In this document: positions 9,770-20,734 of the stretch, one piece after another
Numbering within the stretch: the stretch's first letter is position 1
How the letters are laid out: every line of letters starts with the position of its first letter
NCBI GenBank assembly: GCA_037127315.1
Contig: JBBBDQ010000191.1
Span: forward strand, 16,167,001 to 16,231,000
DNA from: Ascarosepion bandense
Taxonomy: Eukaryota > Mollusca > Cephalopoda > Sepiida > Sepiidae
DNA: 64,000 nt
Direction: 5' to 3'
Position numbers and translations under genes: made by a program
The notes under the pieces: model-generated
The model's input: the letters and a program-made list of their open reading frames with translations, nothing else
Database searches by the model: none
Told to the model about the DNA's origin: nothing

Positions 9770-9828
9770 ATATCACTACACAAAGGTTTTCATGTTTCGG
9801 AACAGAACTGTTCCTCTTCAGGTGATAT
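9770..9828 (-). ncRNA. Hammerhead ribozyme, complete
   Basis: The best-formed copy in the window, on the minus strand. Stem I is seven uninterrupted pairs (9822-9828 with 9770-9776). The core CUGAAGA is at 9815-9821. Stem II is seven perfect pairs, GGAACAG with CUGUUCC (9799-9814). GAAA is at 9795-9798. Stem III is about seven pairs with two GU wobbles, and the cleavage triplet GUA ends at 9777. Every consensus base is kept. Such ribozymes are known in Penelope-like elements and retrozymes, where they process the element RNA. No PLE coding sequence lies within 5 kb. Confidence 0.8.
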
Positions 9829-10068
9829 GTTAAAATAAAGGGTGAAAACGATTTATTTTTGAAAATATGTGATGAATTCATGGTTATTTAGAAAACTAGG
9901 GAGTAGTAGTTAGAGGAAATGCTTTTAGGTGTGTGAAAACTAGTCAATCAGCATTTAGAATTATGTAACCACAGCGATAAACATTAAACTACTTTGTATC
10001 GAGCACTTTTTATAAAAGTAAATGCTTGAACAGTGGGTTTTTAACCTACGTGTTCTTTAACTTTCTTG
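9829..10068. other. No gene
   Basis: Follows the ribozyme on its upstream side. Contains the second copy of the GTATCGAGCACTTTTT phrase near 9997. Nothing else recognised. Confidence 0.4.

Positions 10069-10121
<53 letters not shown>
10069..10121. repeat. (TA)n-(GA)n microsatellite
   Basis: About 18 TA units followed by seven GA units, at the edge of the repeat copy that follows. Confidence 0.95.
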
Positions 10122-10123
<2 letters not shown>

Positions 10124-10440
10124 TCAGTCAATGAATTTTAGTCTGGAATAGAAGTTTCATTATGATTAATGTTGAAGCATTAAGTTAAATGTATGGTAAG
10201 AGATTATATTGAAATATATATTTCTCTGAGAGATAAATGCCTTTTCATCACTAAACAGGGCGGGTGGCTAAGGCAACAACATCTGTATTCAAGTAGGTGA
10301 CTTGTGGGTAACATCAGCTTAGAGAAACGATCTCATCATGCACCGTCATTCCATACAAGCGTTGACTGAATACCTCAAATTATTCCGAAGTCGTCGAAAA
10401 TTGTGTAAGTATAAAGACAGAAGTCATTGTGAGCGAGGGC
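10122..10440 (-). repeat. Dispersed repeat, copy 2
   Basis: Reverse complement of the repeat at 2930-3500. Read on the minus strand, block A (10440 down to about 10262) is followed directly by block B (10255 down to about 10125), whereas copy 1 has B before A. That order fits a tandem or circular parent unit. Divergence from copy 1 is roughly 20 percent by eye. Confidence 0.65.
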
Positions 10441-11410
10441 TCGTGCGCACAGTCGAGTCTCCGTCTCCGAACAGAGACTCGGCTGAGAAGAATAGACAGG
10501 TTTAATATGCTGTATGGGGAAGTGGGGAGCAGGCTGGTCAAATTTTAACCATTAGGCCAGTGTCCGCACTTTAGTTTGCCATGTAAAGACTAACCATATG
10601 TCATATTCTCTCTCAGTGAAAAGGCATTAAGTACTCAGTGTTCCACCCGAACGCGAAGCTATCAGTCAAGCTCTCTGTCACTGAGCAGAGAACGACACAG
10701 TCGAAGATTTGTCAATAAATATAGACTCGGCCGAGAATGACCGTGTATACTGCCCCAGGTTTCTCATGTAAAGACGAAATTTATTTCACATCCAGTCTCA
10801 TTGAAGGTTCTCAGATTAAATACTCAGAGTTCCGCTCGAACTAGATGGCAGACTAGCACTCTGCCTTTGAGTAGAGTTCGACTCAGTCGAATCTACGTCT
10901 ACATCTACAGAGAGGTACTCGGTTCAGAAGCAAAGAAACTGCCTGATTCAGCATATGCTCCGGTAGTTAGCTTATCTTCATGGCCCGAATATCCGCGCTC
11001 GGGTTATCCACATATGCCTGGCATTGTGTTACATCCCGTCAAAGTGGAGGGACTCGGGTTAAATATACAGAATTCAGGTGTTAGACAAACTCTCTGTATT
11101 CGAACAGATAACGACTTAGCCTGAGCTCAATATACGGACTGGGACGGGTGGGAAAACAGACACTCACTGTGTTCGATTCAGTTGAGACTTTGTGTACGGA
11201 CAGAGACTTGGCCGAGAAGAATAGATAATGCAGAGCGCCCGATCCCGTGGTTGCGGGAACTGGTTAAATTTTGACTCTTGATCCAAGTGTACGCACTCGG
11301 GTTCCCCAGGTTAACCTCGACATTGTATCATATCCCGTCTCAGTTGGGAGACTTTAGGTAAATATCCAGAGTTCCGAGAGAGTTACGATGGCGTGTTCGT
11401 TAGTGTATCG
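10440..11410 (+). repeat. Degenerate tandem repeat, about 190-300 bp period
   Basis: Four related units are visible. Anchors are TACTCAGTGTTCCACCC (10631), TACTCAGAGTTCCGCTC (10819), ATACAGAATTCAGGTG (11067) and ATATCCAGAGTTCCGAG (11353). A CATATCCCGTCTCAGTTGG-like block comes before each, and GAGACTCGGCYGAGAAGAATAGA after some. Unit spacing varies. A probable relative is at 21540-21700. GC content is higher than in the flanks. The open frame at 10801-11124 lies inside it and is not supported as a gene. Confidence 0.6.
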
Positions 11411-11676
11411 TCAGTCGATACATAATATTATATATAGTAGCGAGTTGTAGTAGCCTGAGATTATATTGACGAGGTATCAGAAATAGAATTTTATGTTATG
11501 TTCAAGTTGATAAATAAAAATATGATTATTTAATTGGGGATAGAATGCTGTTTGTCATTTTTTTCTGAAGGATCCAAAAAGTTCCTGGTACGACCATGAA
11601 ACCCTTCTAAAAATATTATTGTATGCTAGAATGGTCAGATTCTGGGAAATGTTTGATAACTACTCAGCACCCTTGA

Positions 11677-12386
11677 TCTAAACTTATTTATAAATGGAAC
11701 TTTGTGTGTGTGTGTGTGTGTGTTCGTTACCTATTGACTCCGAAACGGCTGAACCGATTTTCTTGAAAATTTACACAGTTGTACGATAAGCGGCTGCGAG
11801 TGTTCTTGGCTAGGTTTTGTGTCGAGGTACCCCCGATAAATATCGAAAATCGAAAATCGAAAAAATCGGGTTATAGAAGGAGTGGTCCGATTTTAATCAA
11901 ATTCGATACACTCATAGACAAAAACATAAGAAACGATATTCAGAAGTTTCAAGGTTGCAGTTCTTACAATAGTGCAGAAAATTGATAATATATATATATA
12001 TATAAATATATATATATAAAAAAAAGGCAAGATGTTTGTGTATGTATTTTTTCCAGCCCTTTTAGTTTAGTTTATGCTTCGAGTTTGGCTCTAAGTAGGT
12101 ATAATTGTAGTTCTTAGTCTCAGCCATGATACCATTTACTCAGAGGACTTATTTAGCCTTCAAAATTCAGTTTACGACGAAAAAAACTTATTTGATATCG
12201 ATACCAGGAAATCAAAATTTGACTTACATCCATTCATTTTTCTTTCAGTGTACGGTTTCGCTTTAACTGGAAACAAATATTGCTTTTTAGTCTTTCGTGC
12301 CAACGTCCAAAGAGTCTGATCTCTAGGACCATGGATTAGTTTTAAAGCATTCATTACACCCGAGCAACGCTGGGCTATACTGCTTG
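11677..12386 (+). mobile_element. Helitron-like non-autonomous element, copy 1
   Basis: Starts A|TCTAAACTTATTTATAAATG, then a (GT)n run and ACTCCGAAACGGCTGAACCG, and ends in an imperfect hairpin CCCGAGCAACGCTGGG plus CTATACTGCTTG. Helitrons start with TC, end with CTRR after a short hairpin, and insert between A and T; this copy departs at the very last bases (CTTG, where three other copies have CTAG). It includes an internal TA-rich tract near 11986-12020. No Rep/helicase coding is present, so movement would need an element elsewhere. Confidence 0.65.
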
Positions 12387-14640
12387 TATCTAATAAACGC
12401 TGTAAATTATCTATTGAACTCTCTTCCGCTTACTTGCTTTGTTATATAACACCTGGCTCTCTGAACAAACAACAATCGTCTTGACAGACAACGAGGAACA
12501 AAACATGTATATATAAACATATAAACTTGTATTTTTTTATTCTTCTTCGTGTAGAGGAGGAGTGGCCGGAGAGAGATTGCGCACACGCAGGAGCTGTCGG
12601 AGAATCGTTAACCAACGGGAGTTCTCTGTTCTCCCTCTCTGTGTTCTAAGTTCTTCTCTTGTCTTCTGTCTGTTTTCGGCTAGAAACCCCAGACTTATAA
12701 AATCCAAAACTTCCTTGCCATTTGTACTGTTGCTTAATTGACGTCAATTATATCTTTGTCGGCTATTGCCTTTCAAGCATTTGCTGTTACACGCCACGGC
12801 CGGAATATATTTTTATCAATCTTATTTTGTCAGTCAAGGTAATAAATTACAGCTTTCCAGTCAGGTTAGATTTTCAAAATTTAAATGGAATGTAAATTGT
12901 TCACCTTTATTTTCTTATTTCTGTTCTTTCATTGTTCTCGCTTCTTAATAGTGTTTTTCTTATATTCTGTCACACTCAGTTACCCTCAGTGTGTTTTTGG
13001 CTTTGTTGCTTTACTTGGTCTTAAATGAGTATAAAAAAAAATTAGAAGTTTCACTTACACCAGTTCAGATCTTTACACCTAGGATGCGCCATGTTACTTT
13101 TAATTGTTCTGCAATAGGTTTGAAATACAAAAAAGGAGTTCCATTCTGGTAGATTTTTTTCTTGAAAAACTGTCACTTTGGAGAAGAGGCCCCCTCGTGT
13201 GTGCTTCTCTAAATTTTTTGATTTTAACTTCAAGATTATGGCCCCAAAAGAAGCCGCTTCTTTGGATTATGTTCTCGTTCATGTTAAATATCACGTCCAA
13301 AATGGCGATATTGTTGATTTGGGACTTCAGTTTGTTTCCCTTTCGACGATGTCACAGACCTAGTATTCGTGGAGATTCAAGTTAAGAAAGCTATGAAAAC
13401 ATTTTGGGGTGACTGATCGCGAAAATATCGACCAACTATTTCTGGATCACATTGTCTATGCGACCTGCTGAATGACGTACAGCCTTCTTTGGCCATCCTC
13501 ACAATTCAATGCTGGATCATTGTATCCAGCATCTAGGTATAAAAAGTGGTATAGATCCCAAGTCTCTCCGGGAAGGGATGGTGAGGCATGACATGCATCT
13601 CATTACTTCCTAATTCCAGAACCATTATAGACGATATAGACATTGTATGTACTACTTTAGACACTTCCATAATATTCGTGCAGAATAGTAGTTTAGTTGT
13701 GAACATTTCCAGACTTAAATATCGCTTAACCACCCGTCCAAAGGAACAATTAATCAAGTAGCTAAGAAAATTGTTTAAGCCGTTCAAGTTCCCTAGCGAT
13801 CATAAGTTCAATCTCTGCGTCGAGTAGTTAAAAAGTCGTATATTTTCGTTCAATAGATAAGAATATTAATAACTGTACAAACGTAAAAATGCAGAAGAAA
13901 TTGCCAAAGGTTTAAAACTTGCTATTTCTCGATCCTTAACAATAACCACCTCATACCACTGAGCTATAAAGAAAATCTGTCTATTATGTAATATAAAGCA
14001 CAATTCAACGCTCTCTATTGGTTACGCAGCCTGATCCTCCTTAGATAAGATATTTCATTATTTCAAATAAGCGATTACGCCTGGTATAAAACATGGAATA
14101 TTATAGAAAGACTGAATAACATACAGTTAATATATATAGCTTTTGATGTTTTTATATGATATTAATACTTGTGTTAGTTTTCTTTGGATATTTTGCTTTG
14201 AAGAATTTTAAGAGTAATCAGTTTGAAAAATTATTCAATGTTGATGTCATAATTGTACGATACGGACAAACTAGTATATGATATAAAACAGAGGAACATA
14301 AATATCAAGTTCGAAAAATCTAAAAAGACACGATCTGAAAAATTGGCATCCATTTTTGTCTATATATGGAGAGGTTCTTTCAGTAAAAATTTAAACGAAC
14401 AAAATGAGAACAATACAACTAGATACAAGCAACGTCATTGTTAAGTACAAGAATTCGTTCAGCGCAAAACTCGTTCAAAATTATAAAAAATCTCAGCTGC
14501 ATACAACCGTTTTCTGAGATAAATGATTTAAAATGGCTTCAAAGCAATGAAGCTTGTAGGTTTTAACGAGGACCATTCTTCTCTGAACATTGCGGATCGC
14601 TGTATTGAATCAAAGTTAAAGAGTAAATTTCTGTTTGGTT
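12387..14640. other. No recognisable gene
   Basis: Short open frames on both strands at 13050-13390 overlap each other and match no family I know. A small perfect hairpin, GCTGGAT with ATCCAGC, lies at 13510-13530. Otherwise unremarkable AT-rich DNA. Confidence 0.45.
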
Positions 14641-15105
14641 TCGGCTCGCTTGACTCGTGGGTTTGAAGCTTCCAGACAAAAATAAACAGAGTCTTAACTC
14701 AATTCTCATTTTCTCTCAGCTGCGCACGTCACCACGGTCCCAATAACGCTGGCAGCCATTGTCTCAGACCCTTTTTATACACAAAAACCATTGCCGACGC
14801 ACCAATCATCGCTGTCGGTCTCATTCTCACTCAGCATAAAATGACAGGTCGAAGAATATTGCTTTCTTTGAACAACTTGCTAGGGGAGAGGACGCAGCTG
14901 ACAAGACGACGAACCGTCTGGCGTGGGTTTACGCACCCATTCATCCCAACTCAGCAACCCAACAAGCAAAACACCGTGGGCGCTTTGGCTCTGGTAAGTG
15001 TGAATGTTTATCGTCACAAACAAGAACTGTACCGAAAAACAGAAGCCACATTACTCGAGGACATTCAACATAAGAAAAAACCGGAACTTGTAAGACGAAG
15101 ATAAA
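14641..15105 (+). other. Slightly GC-richer stretch with a short basic open frame
   Basis: The frame 14841-15104 would encode 87 residues rich in arginine (TGRRILLSLNNLLGERTQ at the start). I recognise no domain. Just upstream, CAGACAAAAATAAACAGAG near 14671 is shared with the inserted block at 17140, suggesting a common repeat, perhaps a terminal-repeat fragment with a polyadenylation-like AATAAA. A host exon is not excluded but not supported. Confidence 0.3.
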
Positions 15106-16118
15106 ATAATGATATAATAAAGATGTTAACTCTTCACACTTTTAAAAACAAAAGGTTAGGAAGGTTTTGTAGTTGTCATTCATAACCAAAACGGATGTTT
15201 GTATTTCTTGGCCTGGGGTGAGAAAACTCAACGAATAATGACATATTTATTAATATGTCCGTTCAAACAATCGTATTGAAATTCCGGATACATGGTACAA
15301 ACATCATCCGAATTATATCACAAATGGTAATGGAGTGATTATACTGTAAAATTTTCTTTCATACGAAAAAATCGATGCAAATAGACCAGACAGTTATAAA
15401 AAATTCAAAAAAGGAACCTGCCAATTAATTGATGATTCCCCCACCGGGTTTTAATGTCTCTAAAAATAATTAAAAAAAAGCTATCAAATTATACTGACCT
15501 GCAAATATTTTAGATAATTTGAACGAAGGTAGTTCTCGCAATTATTATTGCATTCGGAACATTCCTTAAAAGAGAAGTTGAAAGGTTTGAAGTTCGAGAA
15601 AGAGATTAAAAAACAGACCACAGCAATTTTTCAAAAACTGTGTTAGAGATATGAGTGATTGCTAACACCTGATCTCCAGTCAGTGACCGTCAAAATACAA
15701 CTACTACTACTAATGATAATATGAACTCAAAAAATATCACACACATTTGTCTGCGATGTAGGTGCCTGGTATACATTTAACAAATTGGCTGTCGTGATGA
15801 GTATATTAGACTATTACTTTGATGTACTGCTCTTTCACTGAATAATAATAATAATAATCATGAAGAGAAAGTGCCCAAATTGCGGTCAATAAAGAAAGTA
15901 GAAATCATTTCCTATTATTTCTCTGGGTACCATAATTACTGAACTTCCGAAGTGGAGCCAATGCCAATAATGGACATTTACAAAAGACTGCCTCCCTTTG
16001 AGGCTGTATAATCCGAAGAGTTCACGAATCATGAAGATATGCTACCTCATTCTAATGGTTGTAGACATCTGATACTTTGGATTCATCTTCAGTAAAATTT
16101 TCTGTTTGTAGATCAAAT
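15106..16118. other. No gene; short (AAT)n tract at 15842
   Basis: The words TTTCACTGAATAATAATAAT at about 15833 recur near 17800, so both sites probably descend from one repeat. No coding signal. Confidence 0.45.
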
Positions 16119-16530
16119 AATAATAATAATAATAATAATAGCAATCAAGGAATTTGAAAAACTGTCAAAATATAAAGACCTGGAAATTGAAATAGAAAAA
16201 AATGTGGAAATTGAAAACAAGAGTTGTGCCAGTGATAGTAGGTGCACTTGGAATGATAAAAAATGGAAAACAACACATTGAAAGAATCCCTGGAAACCCC
16301 AGCTTAAGAGATATACAAAAAATTGTCTTATTAAGTACAGCCCACACACTAAGGAAAACTTTATCTATGTAATGCTAGGGATGATAGGGAAGATAGAAAA
16401 ACATGAAATGGAGCCATAACAACACGCCACTACCTGCCTTAGGTCTCCCCGCAGACTTGGTTGGTAGTGAGACCAAAGCAGAAATCGAAATATGATGAAA
16501 AATGACATAATAATAAAAGCCCTTACGTTA
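16119..16530 (+). pseudogene. R2-like LINE, 3'-end fragment 1
   Basis: Follows an (AAT)n tract and starts inside the C-terminal domain: AIKEFEKLSKYKDLEIEIEK, then VPVIVGALGMIK, then GNPSLRDIQKIVLLSTAHT. A one-base insertion in an A-run shifts the frame near 16200. The 3' untranslated end (ATGGAGCCATAACAACACG, then ATGATGAAAAATGACATAA) matches the copies at 22110 and 57070 and ends in ATAATAAT. I link the domain to R2-type retrotransposons, whose C-terminus holds a zinc knuckle and a restriction-like endonuclease. Confidence 0.65.
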
Positions 16531-16779
16531 CACCAGTTGTGGCTTCTAATCTTAATTGTTTAGCGGTATTGACGTACGTTTTGTCTTGGTCAATTAAAAT
16601 GAACTATGGTAAATATCCGGTTCACTACCAAAGCCTCGCTTGTTTGTTGACCCACCTTAACCAACTGGGTATATTCCCTTTGAGGCTGAGATACTGTGCA
16701 TACCTCTTCATGAGTGGTAGTAGCGAGGGAGCATCATGAATATACTCGTCATGATTGGGTGTGATGATTATATTATTTT

Positions 16780-17795
16780 TCTTTTATGCGCCATGTTCCT
16801 TCAGGGAATTGGTGATCATGGCTCTCCACAATTTTCAGTCCTTTGTAGCTCTTAAAAGTTTTGTCTTTTTGTCATCTCTCCTAAACTTTGCTCTGTTATC
16901 CTTTTACTCAAGATCAATAGATAGGTTGTACGCGGTTTCCCTCTGTCCCTCTTTCTTCCAATCTGTTCTGTGAGTATCAAATATTCCAAACTCTCATTTC
17001 TAATTATGTGCCCTTGAAATTTCAGTTCTTTCTTCTTGATGTTGTAGAAGTCAAATCAACATGGTGGTCTTCTTTTGTCTCCCTGTAGGAAGGTGAACAT
17101 TCAAGAATGTGAGACTCACCTTCCTGATGTTTCCAACTAGCGTCCAGTTGGCAGACAAAAATAAACAGGGTTGTAACTGAATACATGTCTCTAAGTGGCC
17201 CAAAGACAAATGGTGGATATTGTGCTTAATATTTATGGAGCTCAATGTACACACTGAAATTATCAGCCAATCACTTCTTACAGAATAGACTTGCCCGTAA
17301 CAGAATGGAATCTCCCAGGTTATTTAAACCACCTACTAATGTGCCCTGGTGGTTTTTTGGTCAGTTGGACTCAACTTCTATTCTAGTTGATTACTGGCTG
17401 GTTGTTCCATAAGATCTTTACAAATGTTAAGTATTAATGTCCTTTTTGTTTCCATTTTTTCTAAAATTTCGTCATTACTTACATATTCAACCCATAGTAT
17501 TTGTAATAAAATTCTGTAGAACCACACTTCTGTTGCTTTAAGTCCATTCTTTATCTATGATGAGATTGTCCAACATTTAATACTGTATATTTACAAAATT
17601 TAATATGGTGATATTACGTAACAGTTTAATACTATTTCGTTTGATTTTAACGAACGTTTCTGTTTCTTAATGCTTTTGGAAGGCGTCTTTTACTTATGTG
17701 CCTTAGGATGTCTGCGTTGCAGTGTCCGTCTTCTGTTAAAACACTTCCTTTATATTTACATTTTTGTACTGATGGTTGGCCTTTGTTGGCATGTT
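16780..17795 (-). pseudogene. LINE ORF2 C-terminal end, split by an insertion
   Basis: Minus strand, read downward: TEVWFYRILLQILWVEYVSN and DEILEKMETKRTLILNICK (about 17560-17430), a break, then RRKKLKFQGHIIRNESLEYL and LTEQIGRKRDRGKPRTTYLL (about 17040-16900), and the usual 3' end near 16800. This is the YRRMLRISW..VSN..VL family also seen at 37212, 39100 and 63337, the tail of an endonuclease/reverse-transcriptase LINE. Both frame and continuity are lost. Confidence 0.65.
17040..17430. mobile_element. Inserted block of about 390 bp, family unknown
   Basis: Interrupts the LINE relic. It contains a hairpin (AGGAAGGTGA facing TCACCTTCCT at about 17090-17130) and the phrase GCAGACAAAAATAAACAGGG shared with 14671. 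Probably a short mobile element or terminal repeat; exact ends and any target duplication were not resolved. Confidence 0.4.
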
Positions 17796-17799
17796 GCAC

Positions 17800-18204
17800 T
17801 TTCACTGAATAATAATAATAGTTATGGTACTGTGAGACGTCACCGTATTTACCGAATACACATAGGTTATTGCTCGTAGATATGAAAAAAATAAAAACAA
17901 AGCAAAAGAGTTCAGATTATAAGAAAATAGAAATAAAAATAACTCAAGAATGTGGCATTTAAACACAACAACTATTTCAATAATAATATTGAGGTAACTA
18001 GAATTATAAAAAATTATTAATACCAATTTTAAAATAATCCCATGAACCTCTCTGAGATGCTAAATATTGTGTTCACGAGCACTACTGATGCATCAAAAAT
18101 TGCTCGCAATATGCCCAATAACTAAAAAAAAACAAAAAAACACTTTTACCTTCAGTGTAAGGTAGATGATTTAATAAAGAATTATTTCAAACAGCGAATC
18201 AGAA
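17800..18204. other. No gene
   Basis: AT-rich, with a short (AAT)n at 17808. No coding signal beyond short low-complexity frames. Confidence 0.45.
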
Positions 18205-18665
18205 AATAATAATAATTGTTAAAATAATTGTTAAAAACCAGAAAGAAAAAAAAACTTGCCAATTCATAGAAATGGCTTGTACAGCGGATTGTAACATAGC
18301 AACCAAGAAATTCGAAAAACTGTCAAAATATTAAAACCTGAAAATTGAAATAGAAAAAATGTCGAAATTGAAAACAAGAATCTTAGTAGGTGCACTTGGA
18401 ATGATAAAAAATGAAAACAAAACAACATATTGAAAGAATATCTGGAAACCCCAGCTGAAGAGATATACAAAAAATTGTCTTGTTATGCACAGCCCACACA
18501 CTAAGGAGAACTTTGTCTATATAACGCTAGGGATGTTAGAGGAGATAGAAAAAACATGAAATAGAGCCATAACAACGCACCATGACCCAACTTAGGTCTT
18601 CCTGCAGACTTGGTAGGTCGTGCGACCATAGCAGAAATCAATTTATAATAAAAAATAAGATAATA
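18205..18665 (+). pseudogene. R2-like LINE, 3'-end fragment 2
   Basis: Begins after AATAATAATAATTG and reads KNQKEKKTCQFIEMACTAD-like sequence, then KEFEKLSKY, with frameshifts and a loss of about 20 bp within the VPVIVGALG region. The 3' end (ATAGAGCCATAACAACGCACC) matches the other copies. More diverged than fragments 1 and 4. Confidence 0.6.
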
Positions 18666-20734
18666 ATTATGATTCCTATCAAGTTAGAAAGCAAGAAGTG
18701 TCTAGTCATTTACCGTAAAGTTCGAAGAGAACTAGAGCAATTTCAGGGGACACTTTTCATTCTGATAGTGGCAGAGATACCATCTAATCTGCAGTCCTTG
18801 TGGGATCTAGTTTAGAAATGATATCAGAGTATGGACGTTGTAATGTGCATACTTCCCAATAGGGACTCTTGTTTGAGGGAAATGAGTTAGAGATATTTCA
18901 GATGTGTCGAGAATGGAATTGGAAGAGAATTTTCGAGCAAAGCACTAATTCATCTACAGTAGATGATAACATTTAAAATTAATTCAAGAGAAGAAGGACT
19001 GAGGATTTGCTTTTTATTTAGTACAATATTGCAGAGCTGCCAGTAGTTTCTAGAATCAAACTACTTGTGAGAGACAATACGGTGTCTTATTTTATCAGCA
19101 AATTATAACTTTACCCCTCTGAGGGCACGCTAATATTTGTTACGAGCGGTGGCAAAGAGACGTCTGTTGTAATCGGACCTGTCTCACTGGTATAACCGAA
19201 AGAAGTGAAAGGAAGAAGAGAAAGTAATCAACTATGACCCATTAAAGTTTTAACTCACCAAGCTTTGGAAGTTGAAGAAGGTCGCAATCATACTAGGCAT
19301 ATATAGTGAACTTGGTACGATGAATAGCGACAGGGATAAAGAAAATTAGCATTGGTTGCTCAGTGGAATACTTACAGGAAGAAAGCTTCTCAGGAACTGT
19401 AATAATAATCTGAAAGTGAAGAACACTTAGAGTCAGAAGAAAATTGCTCGATATCTAAGGCTGTCGATTTTGGCTTTCTGACCGTGAATTAATTACACAA
19501 CAGTAAGATCTCATCTGAGAAAATACTTAAAAAATAAGTTTGCAATTTAAAGTCTCTTTAAAAAATATTTAAATGAAAGATCTGTATTTTATAGCGGTAA
19601 GTTATTTTGGCTGAAGATATCTTTGTTGATTACTAAGAGGGAATTAAAAATATTGCTAAGAATTGCCATTTAAGAAGCAAGTGTTTGTTACACAGAACAA
19701 ACTCGTAATTACTAAGATAAAAATATTTATAAAAAAATTCCTTTTGCTGAACACGAAGGAATGAGAAGAATTGTACTCATGGGGAATTTCTGATGTAATA
19801 AAGCGACTCAAGGGTATAGTAAAATAAACCCCAGGAAATCCACTGGCTTTTTTCTTTTGAAGCTGTGACTAGCGTTTAGTTTAATAATGGCATATTTGTA
19901 TTAGTATAAAAATCTTTAAAAAGAAATCTAGAAAAATTAAAGAAAAAAAAAAAAGGAAAAGGAAGGGAACTGTTTGACGATTTACAATTATCATCATCAT
20001 CACTATCATCGGTAGGGGTTAATGTTTCGTCTTCTTCATCGTATTATTAGTCTTTTAACGTAAAATGTAAACGTTAATTACAAGTAAAAACATTAAGAGT
20101 GGGAAGGAAATTAGTAAGAGTAGTAAAACTTAATTCTACCCCACCCCGAAGAAAATAGTTATTTCAACAGAAATCTATATAGTTAGAGGGTTTTAAAGAA
20201 TAGCAAAAGTTAACTGGCTTAAGTAGTTTAGTTTTAATTTTCAGAAATAGGATTAGCTAATCAGTGACGAATTTAGGTAGTTTCGAAAAATTTTCGGGAA
20301 AGGGATAGCTAATTATAGACCAGTTGAATAGTAAAAAAAAGCTATATTAAGAAATAGAGGTAAGAAAATATAATTAGTATTAGCAATTCAAAGTATAGGG
20401 GTAAATTTAGTAAAGAAAAAAATGGACGAACATACCAGAAAGAGTAGCAATTCATGATCCAAAAAGTAGTTGCAATTCGGATTTGTTATTAAATAGGGGA
20501 GGATGGGAAAATGAAGCCTTCCCATTGGTCAGAGAATGAACCCTTCCTATTGGTCAGAGTTAACAGTAAAAAATATGAATTCTGCCGAAAAGAAAAAAAA
20601 AAAAATTAAATCAAGACGAGTAGCAAAAAAGGAAATAGTCGGCTTGGTAATTCTGAACCGAAAGTTGGGGTTACTGCCAGATCCGATTTGATGTTTAAAA
20701 ACCCGAAATCGGCAATGAAGACAGGACATCACTG
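18666..20734. other. No recognisable gene
   Basis: Two kilobases without supportable coding sequence. Around 20505-20560 a short direct repeat with CATTGGTCAGAGAATGAACC and TATTGGTCAGAGTTAACAG looks like paired CCAAT-type boxes, but no transcript unit follows that I can identify. Confidence 0.4.

Noticed and set aside
13051..13390. Several overlapping frames on both strands as a possible gene
   Set aside because: None matches a family I know, and they overlap in antisense without codon bias that I can judge by eye.
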